Below are positions 47,301 through 61,087 of a DNA stretch of 64,000 bases, in pieces (position 1 is the first letter of the stretch; each line of letters begins with the position of its first letter). The stretch is from Macrotrachela quadricornifera (lineage: Eukaryota > Rotifera > Eurotatoria > Philodinida > Philodinidae). The notes under the pieces are model-generated. The model did no database searches, was not told where the DNA came from, and saw nothing but the letters and a program-made list of their open reading frames with translations. The DNA is taken from positions 179,983 to 243,982 of the forward strand of contig JAJEKB010021117.1 in the NCBI GenBank assembly GCA_022393335.1, given 5' to 3'. The position numbers and the translations under genes were made by a program.

Positions 47301-49128
47301 GTAATATTTTTTCTTTTATAATCATAATTTTTAACTTGTTTTTATTATTCAATAGATGAAGATGAAGAAATTCGATTATATCATGCAAGGAATGATATTG
47401 TTCGAAAATATTCAATTCGACAAGCATTATATTGTAAAGAATTATTTTTATTAAAATATTTGATTTGATTTTTATTTTATTTTAGATTTTGGTTATATGT
47501 GGAATGGACAAATATTAATTGTGTTACTTAATTTAGGTACACTTGCTTATGGTGGTCATCTTGTTATGAATAATCGATTAAATGTTTCAAATTTTGTTTC
47601 ATTTATTTTATATCAACAACGATTAGGAGATGTTCTAGATGTAGAAAAAAAAATCCCTTTTTTTTATTAAAGAAAATTTTTTTTTGTTTTCATTTAGGCA
47701 GTTAATAATGTTTATTCAGGTTTAATGAAAGCAAGTGGTGCATCAACAAAATTATTTGAATATATGGATCGTAAACCAAAAATTCTTAATAATGGAATTG
47801 AAAAACCAAATTATTTTCAAGGACGTATTGAATTTCAAAATGTTTCATTTTCATTTCCAAATAGAAAAAATGATAAAGTTTTAAAAAATATTTCATTTAC
47901 TGTTGAACCTGGACAACAAGTTGCACTTGTTGGACCAAGTGGAAGTAAGTTTGAAATAAGACACATGTCGTAGTACATACAATAGAAATTTGCACTCAGT
48001 ATCCTTACATTATGTGATAGACTATCATTTCTTTACACTCTCAATATAATTAAGCCATTTGTTCGTGTGTCACACTTTTAGTCTCATAAGAATTGTTCCT
48101 AACAGCTTTTTTATTCTGATATCCTCCATATATAATCTTGAAATTAATCAATTAGATAAAATTAATGTATTTATTAATTTTAGGTGGAAAAACAACATGT
48201 ATTGGTTTATTAGAACATTTTTACGAAGTAGATGAAGGTCATATATTAATTGATGGTATACCTGTTCAAAATTATGATTATAAATTTTATCATGAAAAGG
48301 TAAAAATCTTTTTTTATCCATTGAAAATACTTTGTTAGTCAGTTAAAAAAAGTAAATAAATATTTTATTTAAAAAATAGGTATCACTTGTTAGTCAAGAA
48401 CCAGTTCTTCATGCTCGTTCAATAAAAGATAATATTCAATATGGTCTTATTGAAAAGAAAACTCAAAAAGAAATTGAACATGTTGCACGAATGGCTAGTG
48501 CTCATCTATTTATATCACAATTTCAAAATGGTTATGAAACTGAATGTGGTGAACGTGGTGTACAAATGGCTGGTGGACAAAAACGTTAGTTTATTATATT
48601 TAATTTCTATAACATTCATTTGTTTTTCTCTCTCTCTCTCTCTCTCATATAGAAAGAATTGCATTAGCAAGAGCATTAATTCGTTCTCCAAATATTTTAT
48701 TATTAGATGAAGCAACAAGTGCATTAGATGCTGAAGCTGAATCTCAAGTAATATATATTTATATTAATTTAAATATAATTTTATTTTCGTTTTTTTTTTT
48801 ATTTTAGGTACAAGAAGCTATAGCTCGTACAGTTATTGGTCGTACTGTACTTGTTATAGCTCATCGATTATCAACTATACGTAATGCAGATAAAATTCTT
48901 GTTCTTAGATATGGAGAAATTGTTGAAGAAGGTAGACATATAGAATTAATGGACAAACGTGGTTTATATTATGAATTAGTTAAACGACAAACAGAACAAA
49001 TTGAAAATGAAAATGAAATAAATAAAAATAATTTAAATGAAAATAATGATAAAACAACAATATCAATGGGTATTCCTTTAGCGGATAAAATATATTCAAC
49101 ATCATTTAATATTAAAGAATCAATATAA
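44341..49128 (+). CDS. ABCB9: TAP-like ABC half-transporter (ABCB9/TAPL), 13 exons
   Basis: Predicted 827-residue half-transporter that would dimerise and move peptides into lysosomes. Exons: 44341-44899, 44953-45117, 45171-45282, 45365-45591, 47029-47138, 47207-47300, 47356-47433, 47486-47640, 47698-47944, 48184-48299, 48380-48584, 48653-48747, 48808-49128; all phases agree. Exon 1 encodes a four-helix N-terminal TMD0, the lysosome-targeting domain of ABCB9, which favours it over TAP1/2. The core TMD carries [39 protein letters not shown] and [18 protein letters not shown] motifs: Walker A GPSGSGKTT (~578-586), Q-loop SLVSQEP (~623-629), signature MAGGQKQR (684-691, canonical LSGGQ), Walker [13 protein letters not shown] with catalytic E709, and H-loop H740 in IAHRLST. 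Intron 4 is 1.4 kb. The acidic Asn-rich tail is lineage-specific. Confidence 0.95.
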
Positions 49129-50576
49129 AACATTTAAAAAAAAAATAATTCACATATATATGTATAAACAATAATAAGGATTGTTTTTGTTTTGTTTTGT
49201 TATTTTACGTTTATTTATATATAATAAATAGAATAGAATTTTTAGCTTATTTTATTGTAAATAATTAACATATCTAATATGATACTTTAGTCATTTTTTT
49301 TAGAAAAAAAAATCTGTTGAATTTTCTCTTCTTTTTATTATTCATGTTTTTCTTTTTATGAATATAGAATAAATTTTTCTTTGAAATAAAGAAATCAATA
49401 ATCTATATAACAGACTCAAAGGATGTCGAAATTTATTCTTTGACAAATGTTCTTTCTGAAATTTAAGCGAAGTAAAACACTGAAAGTGTTATCGAAAAAA
49501 GTCTCAATCAAATTTGATTGATAAACTCATTAAAAAAAAATCTTTTACTTTATTTATCATATTCTTTCTAAAAATCATTAATATTTTAGATACTTTTCTA
49601 ATAGAAAATGTAAACATTTATTCTTGGTAATTTATTGAAATTTTAAATAAATTAATCCTTCTATCATATTCATGAATAATATTGCAAAATCTATACCAAC
49701 AAATAAAACTTACACAAAATTAATTTTCTTTTTTCAAAAACGTTTTCTCTACTATTATAAATTATTTTTTTCCAGGGATGAAACCTCGATAAATATACTA
49801 TACACTATACATATAGAAGTATGATTTCTTTCCATTCTCCATAGCGAAATAAAAGAAAATTTATTACAACTATTCTACAAATCCGTATTCATATCAACAA
49901 TTAGTCATCATTTTTATGTATATGATTATAAAAAATGTTTTATTTCAATCTACTCATATATTAACATTGAACAAAAAAAAAATCATATAGTACTCTCCAT
50001 GTAATATATTCTATACTAGAAATAACGTCTATTTCGTCTTTTTTTTAATCCAGATTATTTAATAATACAGAAAATACAAAGTCTATTAATAACCTTGCCA
50101 ACACAGATAGACGACGTCTACAATGTTTCTTAATTTACACTGGATATGAATATTAAGAAAAAAAAGAGAGAGAGATAGATATATATTAATACGTCGATTG
50201 AAATACATATAAATAGTGAAATTTATGTGCGCAATAGTTTTTAAATACAAAGATATCGAGGTAAATATATGTTATAACTATTGATAGACAGTAGAATAAG
50301 AAAATACTATAATTGAAAGAAATATATGCATGCCGCTTTGTATATCACTATATCTGTCTCGTTCTAAACATATATGGATCATTTTTATTTATTTTAACCA
50401 AGCAACATCGTTCTAGTTAATCCAGTTCTTTTTTAAAATTATTAGTCGTCGTTTTTATTTTTTTCTTTAACAAATACTTTTATATTATGTCTTAAACTTT
50501 ATTGAACAAACAAACTTACTACAAAACAAATCATTTTATTATTATTATTATTATTATTATTATAAAAAACAAATAA
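49129..50576. other. ABCB9 to DEPTOR intergenic
   Basis: ABCB9 3' region with AATAAA-type signals near 49222, then AT-rich sequence. An ATT microsatellite (about 50536-50564) lies just before the proposed DEPTOR start. No exon seen. Confidence 0.55.
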
Positions 50577-53500
50577 ATGGCACCATTATTACTTATATTA
50601 CCAAATAGACCTAATCATAAATATGGTAAGTTTCTATTCATATAATTAAAATATTCTATTAAGATATTTTATCATTAAATAAATTATTTCTGTTTCTGAC
50701 AGTCTGGATAAGTCAGAAAGTTTATTTCTATCTATAGTCTTTTTTGAATAGATGTATATATATATACATATGCTAATTATAAATAAATATCCATTCTATG
50801 CATAGCTGACATTTGACCACAAGATCATTCATTAATATAGCTTATACAGAGAATGACAGTCAATCGGAAAGAGCTATTTAACTTATTCATCATTCTTCAC
50901 TTCGCATAACAAAATAGCATCGACTGTTATAATCATTTGATTTCTAATGATTAACTAAGCAGCTGTCAATCATTAATCTATGTTAAGAAAATATATATAT
51001 ATCTTCCTTTTATTTTCTAAAATAAATGTCTGGATCATTATTTAATTTATTACTATAAGAACATGATACATAAATAATTCGAAATATATTATTTTCATTA
51101 AAAAGTCAAGGTAACATTTACTAGATAATATCTCCAATAGAACGTTTAGTTCAAAGATATAAAAAAAAAAGATGTTTATGTAAATCTATGATGAATTAAA
51201 AATTTAAACAAGAAAAAAACAAGTATTTTTTATATGTCCTTGATAAAAATATATGCATCAGTAGAAATTAAAAATACCGTGAAATTAGTATGAGACATAG
51301 CCTTGTCTACGTTTAATGTCTACAAATTTTTCTTTTTTTATTCCTTTAAAATGACAAATATTTTAATAAAAATAGATTGTAATTATAAAATAAAACTCGA
51401 CAGTCTTCTTTTTTTTAATGTTTCATTTATTTTCTATAAATAAACAATATTGTGACTTGATGTTGTTGAAATTATTATGTCATAGATTGAGTCAGGTGAT
51501 TTTAAAAATAATACAGAAAAAGAACGGTAGACGTTTTTTTTTTTTCTTTCTCATCATATTATATGTGTGCCGTTTTTTTTTTGCGTCGTTTATTTCACCA
51601 ACAAAAACAAAAACGTCATGCGCGTGCACTTACGCTCGTCACCTAATTCTCGTCCATCGTACTCACTTTCTTATTCTCTCATTTTGTCGTTGTTACATAC
51701 TGCTGACTGAATGACTACTCTATGTTGACAAAAGAGCAAGAGACAGCAACATAGACAGTAAGCAGAAAGAAAAGAAAAGAAAAAAAAAAAGAAAAAGTAA
51801 AGTAAAGAAAGGTGGATTCATTTTCATTCAGTAATTTTCATTCAGTCCACATGAGACAAACGACATGTTGTAATCACAAAAAAGATTTTCTCTGTTTAAT
51901 AAATATGCAAAATAGTAAGTTATTAAGTAGAAACATTTTATTATTTTTTTTTTCTCTTCTTTTATTATCTATCAGCATCATCTTGTCTTTTGTTTGTATG
52001 GCGGGGGAGAAAAAGAAATGATGAGTGACTACCCACATGATCATTATAAGATATTAAATAGAAATGAATAATAATATCATATGTGACAAAAGAAGTCCGT
52101 AGCGTACAAAACAACTAGCGAACATTACTTATATAGATATCGGATGACTCTACATAAATCACATGCATAGTCATGTGTTTCTTCATTTTTTTGTCATTCA
52201 TATATTCTTTTTTTTTGTATCAACTTATATTTTATACTTGTATTTAAATAAGTAAGTAATGTGCACATGTAGGCTTTGCATTTTTTTTTTACACCTGCTC
52301 TTTTGTTTTCTTTTTCTGCGAAAATTTTGAATGTCAGTGGTGTATTTGTTTCATTAATATACCGTCTGTGATACTTTTTTTATAGACATATTTTCGAGAA
52401 AATAGAGCAAATACACTTGTCTATTTCAAGCTGTTTGTTCTTTATCGAATAATGAATAACAACAAAAATAAGAATAATAATGTGAAGAGCAAGAAAAAAA
52501 AAGCCGATTCTCAGAATCTATCTGTCTGGTTCTTTTTTTTATTCTTCTTGCTCTAGAGTAAATATAAGTACATCGAACATTGACACATATACTTCCTTCT
52601 ATTGCGTGCCACTTTCTCAATACTAAGGATGGAATAAAGCCAACGCTCATTCATTGAAGTGTAAATACCATCAATGCCTTAGATAATTTCCCTGGAGAAG
52701 AGAAAAAAAAATGTGTGTATGTATATGAATTTGTCTTTTAAACATATGTATGTAATGAATAGCATTATAGTTATGTTCGAATATGAACGGCTAAAATAGA
52801 TAATTATACTTATATTACCTTTGGGAATAGTATGTATATATATATATATGTTTAACAATCACTCTAAATGATTATTAATAGAATTTCTCATTTTTAGATA
52901 TGTGTCTATTTATTTAAGATGAGTTAATCGTAACTATTTTTGAGTTCGTATATAAAGTAGTATATGTCATCAGACTAGATGATCTATATTCATATGCACA
53001 GACATTATTTATTTTTGTTGTTGTTGTCGTCTAGGATATGTTTTTATTGATAACAGCTTGATTAAATATGTCGTCTAGTTTTGTCTTTTAGATCATCTCA
53101 GCCTTCCTACTGTCTCTGAAAAATAGGGTAAATCAAAGGGCTTGTTATTATTAGATTTATGAGTCAATATATATATTTTTTCTTCGTATGAAAATAAAAT
53201 CTAGTTTAATTTCGATTAATAGAGTTATATAAAAAAAAAACTATAATATTCTGTCTTTTGTTACATATTATCGTAAAATGACATGTATTTATTTCTTTGA
53301 AAATATGTTGTAAATAGAATGAAATTTGATCTCTATATACATAAATATATTCTAATCAAACTTGACTAGAAATTCTTTTTTTTTTTTCTTCATATTTTAA
53401 TATGATAAAACTATAACATTATTTCGATGACATGAAATCATAGAATTGTTCTTTTCTTCGTTACTATGTTTGTTGCTAGTTTGAATGAAATAGAAAAATT

Positions 53501-56500
53501 CCTTCTTTTTCTTTTTTTTTAATTTTACACATGAATGAATGTCCTTGATCAAGGACATAATGTATATTTAAAATACATATTGTTTTTATTCCATCATTGA
53601 TCAGTTAGATTTCAAGGTAAAAATCATCTATCTTTAAAAAGATAAATTTAACAATGATATAGAATCAATGCTCGAAGACATACTTATCATTAAAGGACAA
53701 AAGTGCGGCATAGAAAAAAAAAAAGAAAACGAAAGTTAAAACAGTTTAAATGCCTAAAGGTATTTTAAGTATCGAGTGTTCATTGTCACGTTGCACATTT
53801 TACGAAATTGTCTTTTACTTTGATCGATAAAAGGTAGTATAATATAGTAATTCGATTGTATTTTTTTTTCTTCTTCTTCTTTTGCCCTTGTCAACATAGA
53901 ATAATCTATAGATTCATTTCACATGTCATCACATTTTTTGTTATGATTGTATTTGCTTGTCTTGTTCCATCATCCTCCTCATTTATTTCTCCTTGTCATC
54001 ACAATCATCCATAAATATTACTTGAATTTCAACAAATATTCGATATACATATTTCTTGTTGATAACTTTTCTTTTTTATTTGGCTTATTGCCAAACGTAT
54101 ATTATTAGAAAGATTTCGATATATATATATATATATATATTTTAATAAGTAAGACAAGGAAACCTATGAAATACAACTGTTCTAATAATTTTAAAAAGAA
54201 AGTTTATTTGGATATATGCCAAAAGAAATATTGATCTACCTTGATTTATTTCTTTTTCGTTTACAATTGCACATCAATTTCATTCTATTTCTTTTTCGTC
54301 GTCCTTTAAGTACGAACTGACCTCTTGATGTTATATTCCTCTTTCTGCTCATCATTTAAAATAGATAAAAATTTTAATCGAAACACATGAATGATTGGAT
54401 GAAAAAAAAAACAAAGATATATCTATCGCCTTGATTAAACCTGTTAATCTATAGGAAAAATCTTTATACAATAACCGTTGCATAAAAAGAAACATACATA
54501 TATATATATATATAGGAAAAAATAGAAGAGGTTAGTCGATTTGTTTTTTTTTGTTCTTTCGCTCCCGACATTGACGGGAAAAGAAAAGAAAACGAGAAAG
54601 AATCATCTTCTTTTTTTTTTTTGTTTTTCTTATTCATAAACTATATTGAATGAATAGGAAAAAGAAAACATATATTTATCTATATTATTTCTTTTTTAGC
54701 ATTAAATAATCATTCAAAAAAAAATTCTATGTGTCAAATAGGTACGAGTGAAGAAAAGATGTCTCCCAATACTGATAATCATCCATGTATGAATGAATTA
54801 ATTCATCGAAATAATGATGTAAAATATTTTGTTGATTTATATACAGCAACATTACATTTAAGGTAAAAATTTTATTATTATTATTATTTATTTATTTTTT
54901 TTTTTAAATAGACAACGAATGAAAGAAGAAAATTTAATTCATCATTTATATTCAGCTTATTTTAATGATGAAAATAATAATAATAATTTATATTCATTAT
55001 TTCATAATTGTTTTCATTCATATGAAATTATTAAATGGCTTATAAAAAAGCATTTATGTAAAACAATTGATGAAGGACAAGAAATATTTCAAGTTTTAGA
55101 AAAATTAAAAATTATTCATCATGGTAAGAATATTTAATTGGCATTATGCCAATAAAATAAAAAAAATCTAGATTTTTTCTTTTTCATTTTTTGAAATCGA
55201 AATATCTCTTAAATGAATTTAATGAGTTTTTTTTTTATTTTGACATTATGATAAATTTTTGAGATTATTGCATGTGTATTAAATGTCTATCGTATTAAGT
55301 TTCATAGGGTCGATCAGTATGAGAATTTTTGAACTCGATGAACTTTATTCAAGATCGTTACATGTATAGAACAAAATATGAATAAAGTCTAAGAATAGAT
55401 CCATAGGAATGGAAAAGAATGTATCAAGGTCTAAATTTCTATTGGTTAAAGGAACTATAGAAAATATGTAGACAATTTTTAAGTTAGTAAGAAAGTATTT
55501 TAATTTAAATAAATAGTAAAAGAGTTCAGTCAATTCCGTGATCTCTCTCAAAATAGAGTTTTGAATTGAAAATTTGCATAAAGACAGATTTTAATGAGAA
55601 GCATGTATTTCGAAAGTTTCAGATCTTATCGTTGACTCTCTCGTAGAATACGGTTAGGATAACAATATATTGTTTATATCCTCAGATTCTGATATTCTTA
55701 TTTCAATACAAGATCTAAAATTTTCGCAATAAATTATTTTTACAAAGACCTATATGATACACATCATTTTTCTTTCTTTTTTTATTAAAGTTTGTGATTT
55801 AAATGAATTTGAATATTCACCATCATCACATAATAATGTTAAATATTTATATCGTTTTCGTCTTGATGATGGTACAGCTGATCAAAATCGTTCATTTAAA
55901 CAATTTGCTTCTATTTATGAAACATATACAAGGTAAATAATTTAAAAAATAAAAATTATTTTTTTATTTTTTTTGTAAATAGTTTATTTACACTTGATAA
56001 AAATCAATGTCGTGGTGTAGATTTACAACAACAACAAATATCAACAAATCCATACGATGAACAATCTGGAATAATACTTAAAGGTGATAATTTAGCTCGA
56101 ATGCTTGCATTACGTAGTGGTACAAATATGTCAAATGTTGAACGTATTGCCGACGATATGATTACATATGGTCTTATTCGATTTGGTAAGAAAATAAAAT
56201 TTTAAAAATAAAATATTTTATTTTTTTCATATATATTTAGATCAATGTAATCAAACACCAGAATGTAATTGTTTAAAAAAATTTCGTAATGATGATAATC
56301 ATCAATATATATTAAGTAATTCACATCGTTTAAAATCAAATCAACGTTTAGATTTAATACCATTAATGCAAATTAATATTAATGATACAAGACAATTATT
56401 ATTAATCTCACCAATATTACATGATAATATTCGAATATTAAATAATAATTCAATAAATCATAATGATGAATCATCTCGGATAATACCTAATATGGATAAT

Positions 56501-57371
56501 AATGATTATACAACAAAATTAAGCTGTTCTATAGATGGTTTTAAAAGAAAAAAATCTTCGAGTCTTAATTCACCAGCTAATTCTGGTAGAAAAAGAAAAA
56601 GAAATTTTTTATATATGAATTTTTATTTCTTTATTTAAATTAGATCATCGTCCAACTGCTGATGAACTTGAACGATGTGAATCACCATGGTGTTGGCGAA
56701 GTTATTCAGTAATAAATTTTTAGAATTAATTTAAAGCAAAAAAATTAATTTTGAATTTTCTTTTTTAGATTAAACGTGATCGGCGTGGTTATGGTTTAAT
56801 ATTACAAGGTCAAGGACCATGTTATGTTGATAGACTTGATCCATATGGTTCAGCATATACATCTGGAATTCGTGTAAGATAATTTAATAAAAACAAAAAT
56901 TTTTTATTATAAAATTTTTATTTAAAGGTTAATGAATATATATATGCAATTGAAGGTATTAATGTATTACGTCGTTCAGGAAAAGAAGTTGAACGTCTAT
57001 TATCAATGTTTGATAAATGTATTATTTATACAATATATAATCAACATGATTTTAATCAAATATCTATACCATCTAATGAATTAAATGATATTTGTTATTT
57101 AAAACAATTATCAACATCATTAAATGATAATAATACAAAAACATTATTAACAACTCTTAATGATTATCCATTAAATAATGTAATACAACAACAACAATCA
57201 TCATCAATATCATATTCAACATCACCATCATCATCAATAGATGAAAGTTCATCATGTTCAATATCACCGAAACATATACAACAATATTCAAATAATAAAA
57301 AAGGAGCATTAACAAAACATTTACAATTTTTTCGATTAACGTCTCGTTCTTGTTCGAATACATTAAAATAA
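50577..57371 (+). CDS. DEPTOR: DEPTOR-like mTOR-interacting protein (two DEP domains plus PDZ)
   Basis: Predicted 575 residues. Exons: 50577-50625, 54700-54862, 54912-55123, 55791-55932, 55983-56185, 56241-56585, 56644-56708, 56769-56873, 56928-57371; phases agree. DEP1 has SYEIIKWLIKKHLC, EIFQVLEKLKIIHHVCD and VKYLYRFRLDDGT, close to vertebrate DEPTOR (HHVCD, LFYRFRKDDGT). A divergent DEP2 follows (ILKGDNLARMLALRSGT ... ADDMITYGLIRF). After a low-complexity linker the PDZ has RRGYGLILQGQGPCYVDRLD, PYGSAYTSGIRVNEYIYAIE and GINVLRR, again DEPTOR-like. In vertebrates DEPTOR binds and inhibits mTOR through the PDZ side. The tail is Ser/Asn-rich. Exon 1 (16 residues, followed by a 4-kb intron) is the weakest part; translation could instead begin at an ATG within exon 2. 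Confidence 0.88.
53539..53558. other. Perfect 20-bp palindrome inside DEPTOR intron 1
   Basis: ATGTCCTTGATCAAGGACAT is its own reverse complement, and a second AT-rich dyad follows at about 53561-53581. It is more GC-rich than its surroundings. It could be a dimeric protein-binding site or a chance repeat. Confidence 0.6.
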
Positions 57372-58346
57372 TTTTATATGAGAACGATAATAGTATATAC
57401 GTATATATATATATATGATTCTCTTTTTTGACCCGGTATCTTTATGTGCGTGTGTGTGTGTGTTTGTTTGTTCACTTCTCAGGTTTGCATGTGTGCTTCT
57501 ATTTGCACTATTATATATATATATATATGTATTTTTTGTGTATGATGCGATGCGTACAGCACATCTGTTTATAAAAAAATTTTATTTCTTTTGTAAATAG
57601 TTTTTTTTTTCTTCTTTCTTTCTTTCTTTCTTTGGGTTTATTTTTATCTCTATTTTCTTTTCTTTTTCTTTTTTGTTATTGGAAATTGTGATGAGATTGA
57701 TAGAAAGATGGGAAATTTTCTTTTTTTTTTTTGACGACTAATAATTTAAAGAAAAAGATAGAGATGAAAAATAAAATTTAAACTGGAACGATAATATATA
57801 TCTTTTTAATAATCAAAGATTATATTAAAAGATCTCAACTCGGATGTATTCAAATTTCCGTATATGTTGGAAGTATAATGTCGAGATGTTATATGGTAAA
57901 AATTTGTAACCCTATATCATGACATTTGGCAGTAATATTCATCAAGCAAGAGTCAAAAATAACATACTTGACAAATCAAAATTCTTCAATGATTCTAAAA
58001 GTGTTTGTGTATTTAATAAGAAACAACATTTAATTTAAAAAAAAAGGATTCTTCGAAATCTGATTTTAAAAATATATATGAAAATCATAATTTTTTTCTA
58101 GTGAAGATATTTCATTTTGTTATTTTTTTAATTTTAGGCTATATATTTAAAAACGTAAAGAATAATCAAATCCATCATGAAAAGCGTGAGTAGCAAACAA
58201 TAAGAACATATCAAATCTTTTTACACAAACACACACAGTCATTCAATAAGTTTTTAAACTGTGAACAAAGAAAAAAACAAACAAACAAACAAACAAACAG
58301 ATATCACAACAAATAAGTTCTTTTTCTTTTCTTCTTGAATAGATAT
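57372..58346. other. Convergent 3' region between DEPTOR and Staufen
   Basis: The two genes converge here. A GT microsatellite (about 57447-57470) and an AAAC run (about 58268-58299) are present, with T-rich tracts between. No exon. Confidence 0.6.
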
Positions 58347-60085
58347 TTATTCATAATTTATCTCTTTTTTTTTCATTTTTAATGTTTCAATAGATTCATT
58401 AAATAATTGTTTTAAATTATTCCATGCAGCTGATGATGCATTTTCTTGTGCACGTATTAATGATGGACCATGACCACGAAATTGTGCAAGAATATGATTA
58501 TTTGTTGATAAACTAACTATTGATTGATGTCTTGAACTACCTGAATTTTCATTTTTATTCTAAAATAAATTACATATATATTAAAGAAAAAAAAGAATTT
58601 TTTTTTTCGATACAAACCATTTCATCTATATATTCAATATGAATTTTTAATTTTTCACAAGTTTCAATCAATTGTTGTTTATTAGAATTTGATACATTTA
58701 ATAATGATTGACGAGAAGATATTTGTTCATCTTTTTCAATAATATCTTCAACAAAATGTACATGTTTTTTTTCTTGTTTTGTTACATTATCATTATTTCC
58801 ATCACGTTTAAGTAAACCTTTAGCTGGTGGTGGTGGTAATATAATAGTTGGATCTAATTTATCAAGTAAAATTTCAGCTGCTATTCGTTTAGCTATTTGT
58901 TTTGTTTTACCATGACCTTCAACAATTTCATTATTACCAAATTTAATTTGACATATATAATTTTCTTTATTATATAATTGAATAAATTCAATATTAACTT
59001 GTCGTTGTTGTGCCAATTGATAAATACGTGTTATTGGATTAAGATTTTGTTGATTATTTATTGGTAAAATTTGTAAAATTTTTTCAGCAGCTGATTGTTT
59101 AGCTAAATGTTTATTAAAACCTTTACCAGTTGCAGAATATTTTTCTCCAATATAATATGTTACTGTACATGGATCATTTAATTCCATACGAACAGGAAGA
59201 TCAAGTTGTTTTGCACGTTCATACATAAGAGAAATTTTTGATATTGATGATGATGTTGATGATGATAAATTTAATTGTGGTGTTGATGGTGGTGATAATT
59301 GATTTTGACGTAAAAAATAAAAAGCATTAAGAGCACAATTTGTACGAGCTTGTTGATGTGTAAAACCTTGTCCATCAAAATATAAATCATTTCCAATATA
59401 AAGACGATAATAAAAAATAATACGAAAACGATTTGGTGATGTTGGAAGATATTGTTCATTGAGTAAAACATAATGAGTTGGCGTATGATTTCGAATAGCC
59501 CAAGTATTTAATGCAATTGTTGGAGGTTGAGATACTGAAATAAAATCAATTTTATTGAAATATTTTCTATTTTAAGTGTTACTACGCAATATCACTGATA
59601 TCAGATAAAGTTTTTTTGTTTTTCTTTTTATCGTATACTTCAAAATATAAAGATATGAGATATAAATATAGACTGATATTAAACCGTTGATCATCCTTTC
59701 TCCTATTTTATATTTAAGATCGAAATTTTCATATATATTATTAATAACCCTTACCATTTATTTGTGAACTATCTTGATCATAATTATTTAAAAGTGGTAA
59801 ATTTTGATGATCATCAAGAGCTAATTGAGCAGCTGCACGTTGCGCTAATTTCATACTATGTCCCGTTGCAACATAGTCTTTATTACCCAAATGAAGTCGA
59901 ACAGTATACATTTTTGCATGTGCTGATATTGACTCTTTTTCAAGTCGATATTCAACAAATATCTATACCGATATAATTCTTTTTTTATTGTATACCACGA
60001 AAAAAAAAATTTTCTTTCATTTTTAACGTACTTTATTTCGTCGAGCAAAATCATGAATAGCTTTTATCGGTGAATCTTGCTGCAT
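58347..60085 (-). CDS. STAU: Staufen-like double-stranded-RNA-binding protein, 4 exons
   Basis: Predicted 463 residues. Exons on the minus strand: 60085-60032, 59962-59755, 59534-58618, 58559-58347; introns 69, 220 and 58 bp, phases consistent. Staufen binds structured mRNA for transport, translation and decay. dsRBD1: IKAIHDFARRNK, VEYRLEKE, YTVRLHLGNKDYVATGHSMK and LAQRAAAQLAL. A degenerate dsRBD2: LYIGNDLYFDGQGFTHQQAR. dsRBD3: MYERAKQLDLPVRMELND ... GKGFNKHLAKQSAAEKIL. dsRBD4: IYQLAQQRQVNIEF ... GHGKTKQIAKRIAAEILL. A C-terminal module QLIETCEKLKIHIEYIDEM ... HGPSLIRAQENASSAAWNNL resembles Staufen dsRBD5. dsRBD3 and 4 keep the Lys pair of the RNA-binding helix. The domain series rules out most other dsRBD families. 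Start ATG 60085 sits just ahead of dsRBD1. Confidence 0.9.
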
Positions 60086-61087
60086 TTTTAAAAGAATAAT
60101 AATAATAATAATAGTAATAGAATGGATTATATACACAGGACAATGAATAAGGGAATCAAAAAGTATTTTCCTTTATATATGTATATATTTCACATTATCT
60201 TTTTTCTTCTTCGATATTAATAGACGGACGGATGAACATATATACACATATAATCAATAAAATGACGAAGAAATACTAACAATCAGGAGGAATAACGCAT
60301 GTGACTAGAGAATGATAAAATGAGAAAAAAAACAAAAACAAGTTCTTCTGTTTCTTTCTTTCATTCCTTCTTCATTCCACATTACAGAGAAGAAGATATT
60401 TAAAAAAAAAAAAGAAGAAGAATACCATATTGCACGTGATAATAAAAGATGGGGTATATTTACGATAATATATACTAATCATATGATATACTAGAAATAT
60501 TTCTTAGTCATTATTTATTTAATTCAATTAAAAGAAAAAAAACTAAACCTACTTTCAAATTGATATAATCGACCATTATATATACCCATAATAAATTATA
60601 TATATATATTCAACTTTTATCTGAATAAAATATATAACATCAGTACAAACAATCGGCTTCGAAAAATTTGAAGGTTTATTTGAATAATTTTTATGTGAAT
60701 ATATGTGAAGGTAATAATAATGTTTGTGTGAGTAAATATTACATATTTATTTGTCATACGACATTATACATTATCATATTATGAATTTAGTTCATATATT
60801 TAATAAAAACATACTTTCTATTTTCAATTGATTTAAATTATATAATATTCTTTTTTTTTTATTTTAATCAGAATATTGTATCTGTGTCATATAAATATAT
60901 TATACGTTAGTTTTTTTGCTTGGTTATATCAATTAATAATATCTATTGAATTCGAAAACATGATATTAATGACAGATGTGTGCAATATAAGTCATGTTTT
61001 CTGTGACAACGAGATAAATCAATAGGTTAGAAAAAAAAAGGAAAAAAACATCGCGTTTTTTTTTTTTATTAAAAGAAATAAACAAAA
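60086..61087. other. Intergenic between the Staufen and RanBP2-finger genes
   Basis: AT-rich with AAT and TATA runs. It should hold the Staufen promoter. No exon recognised. Confidence 0.55.

Noticed and set aside
48628..48650. TC dinucleotide run before ABCB9 exon 12
   Set aside because: It is the polypyrimidine tract of an ordinary intron acceptor, slightly expanded; not a separate feature.
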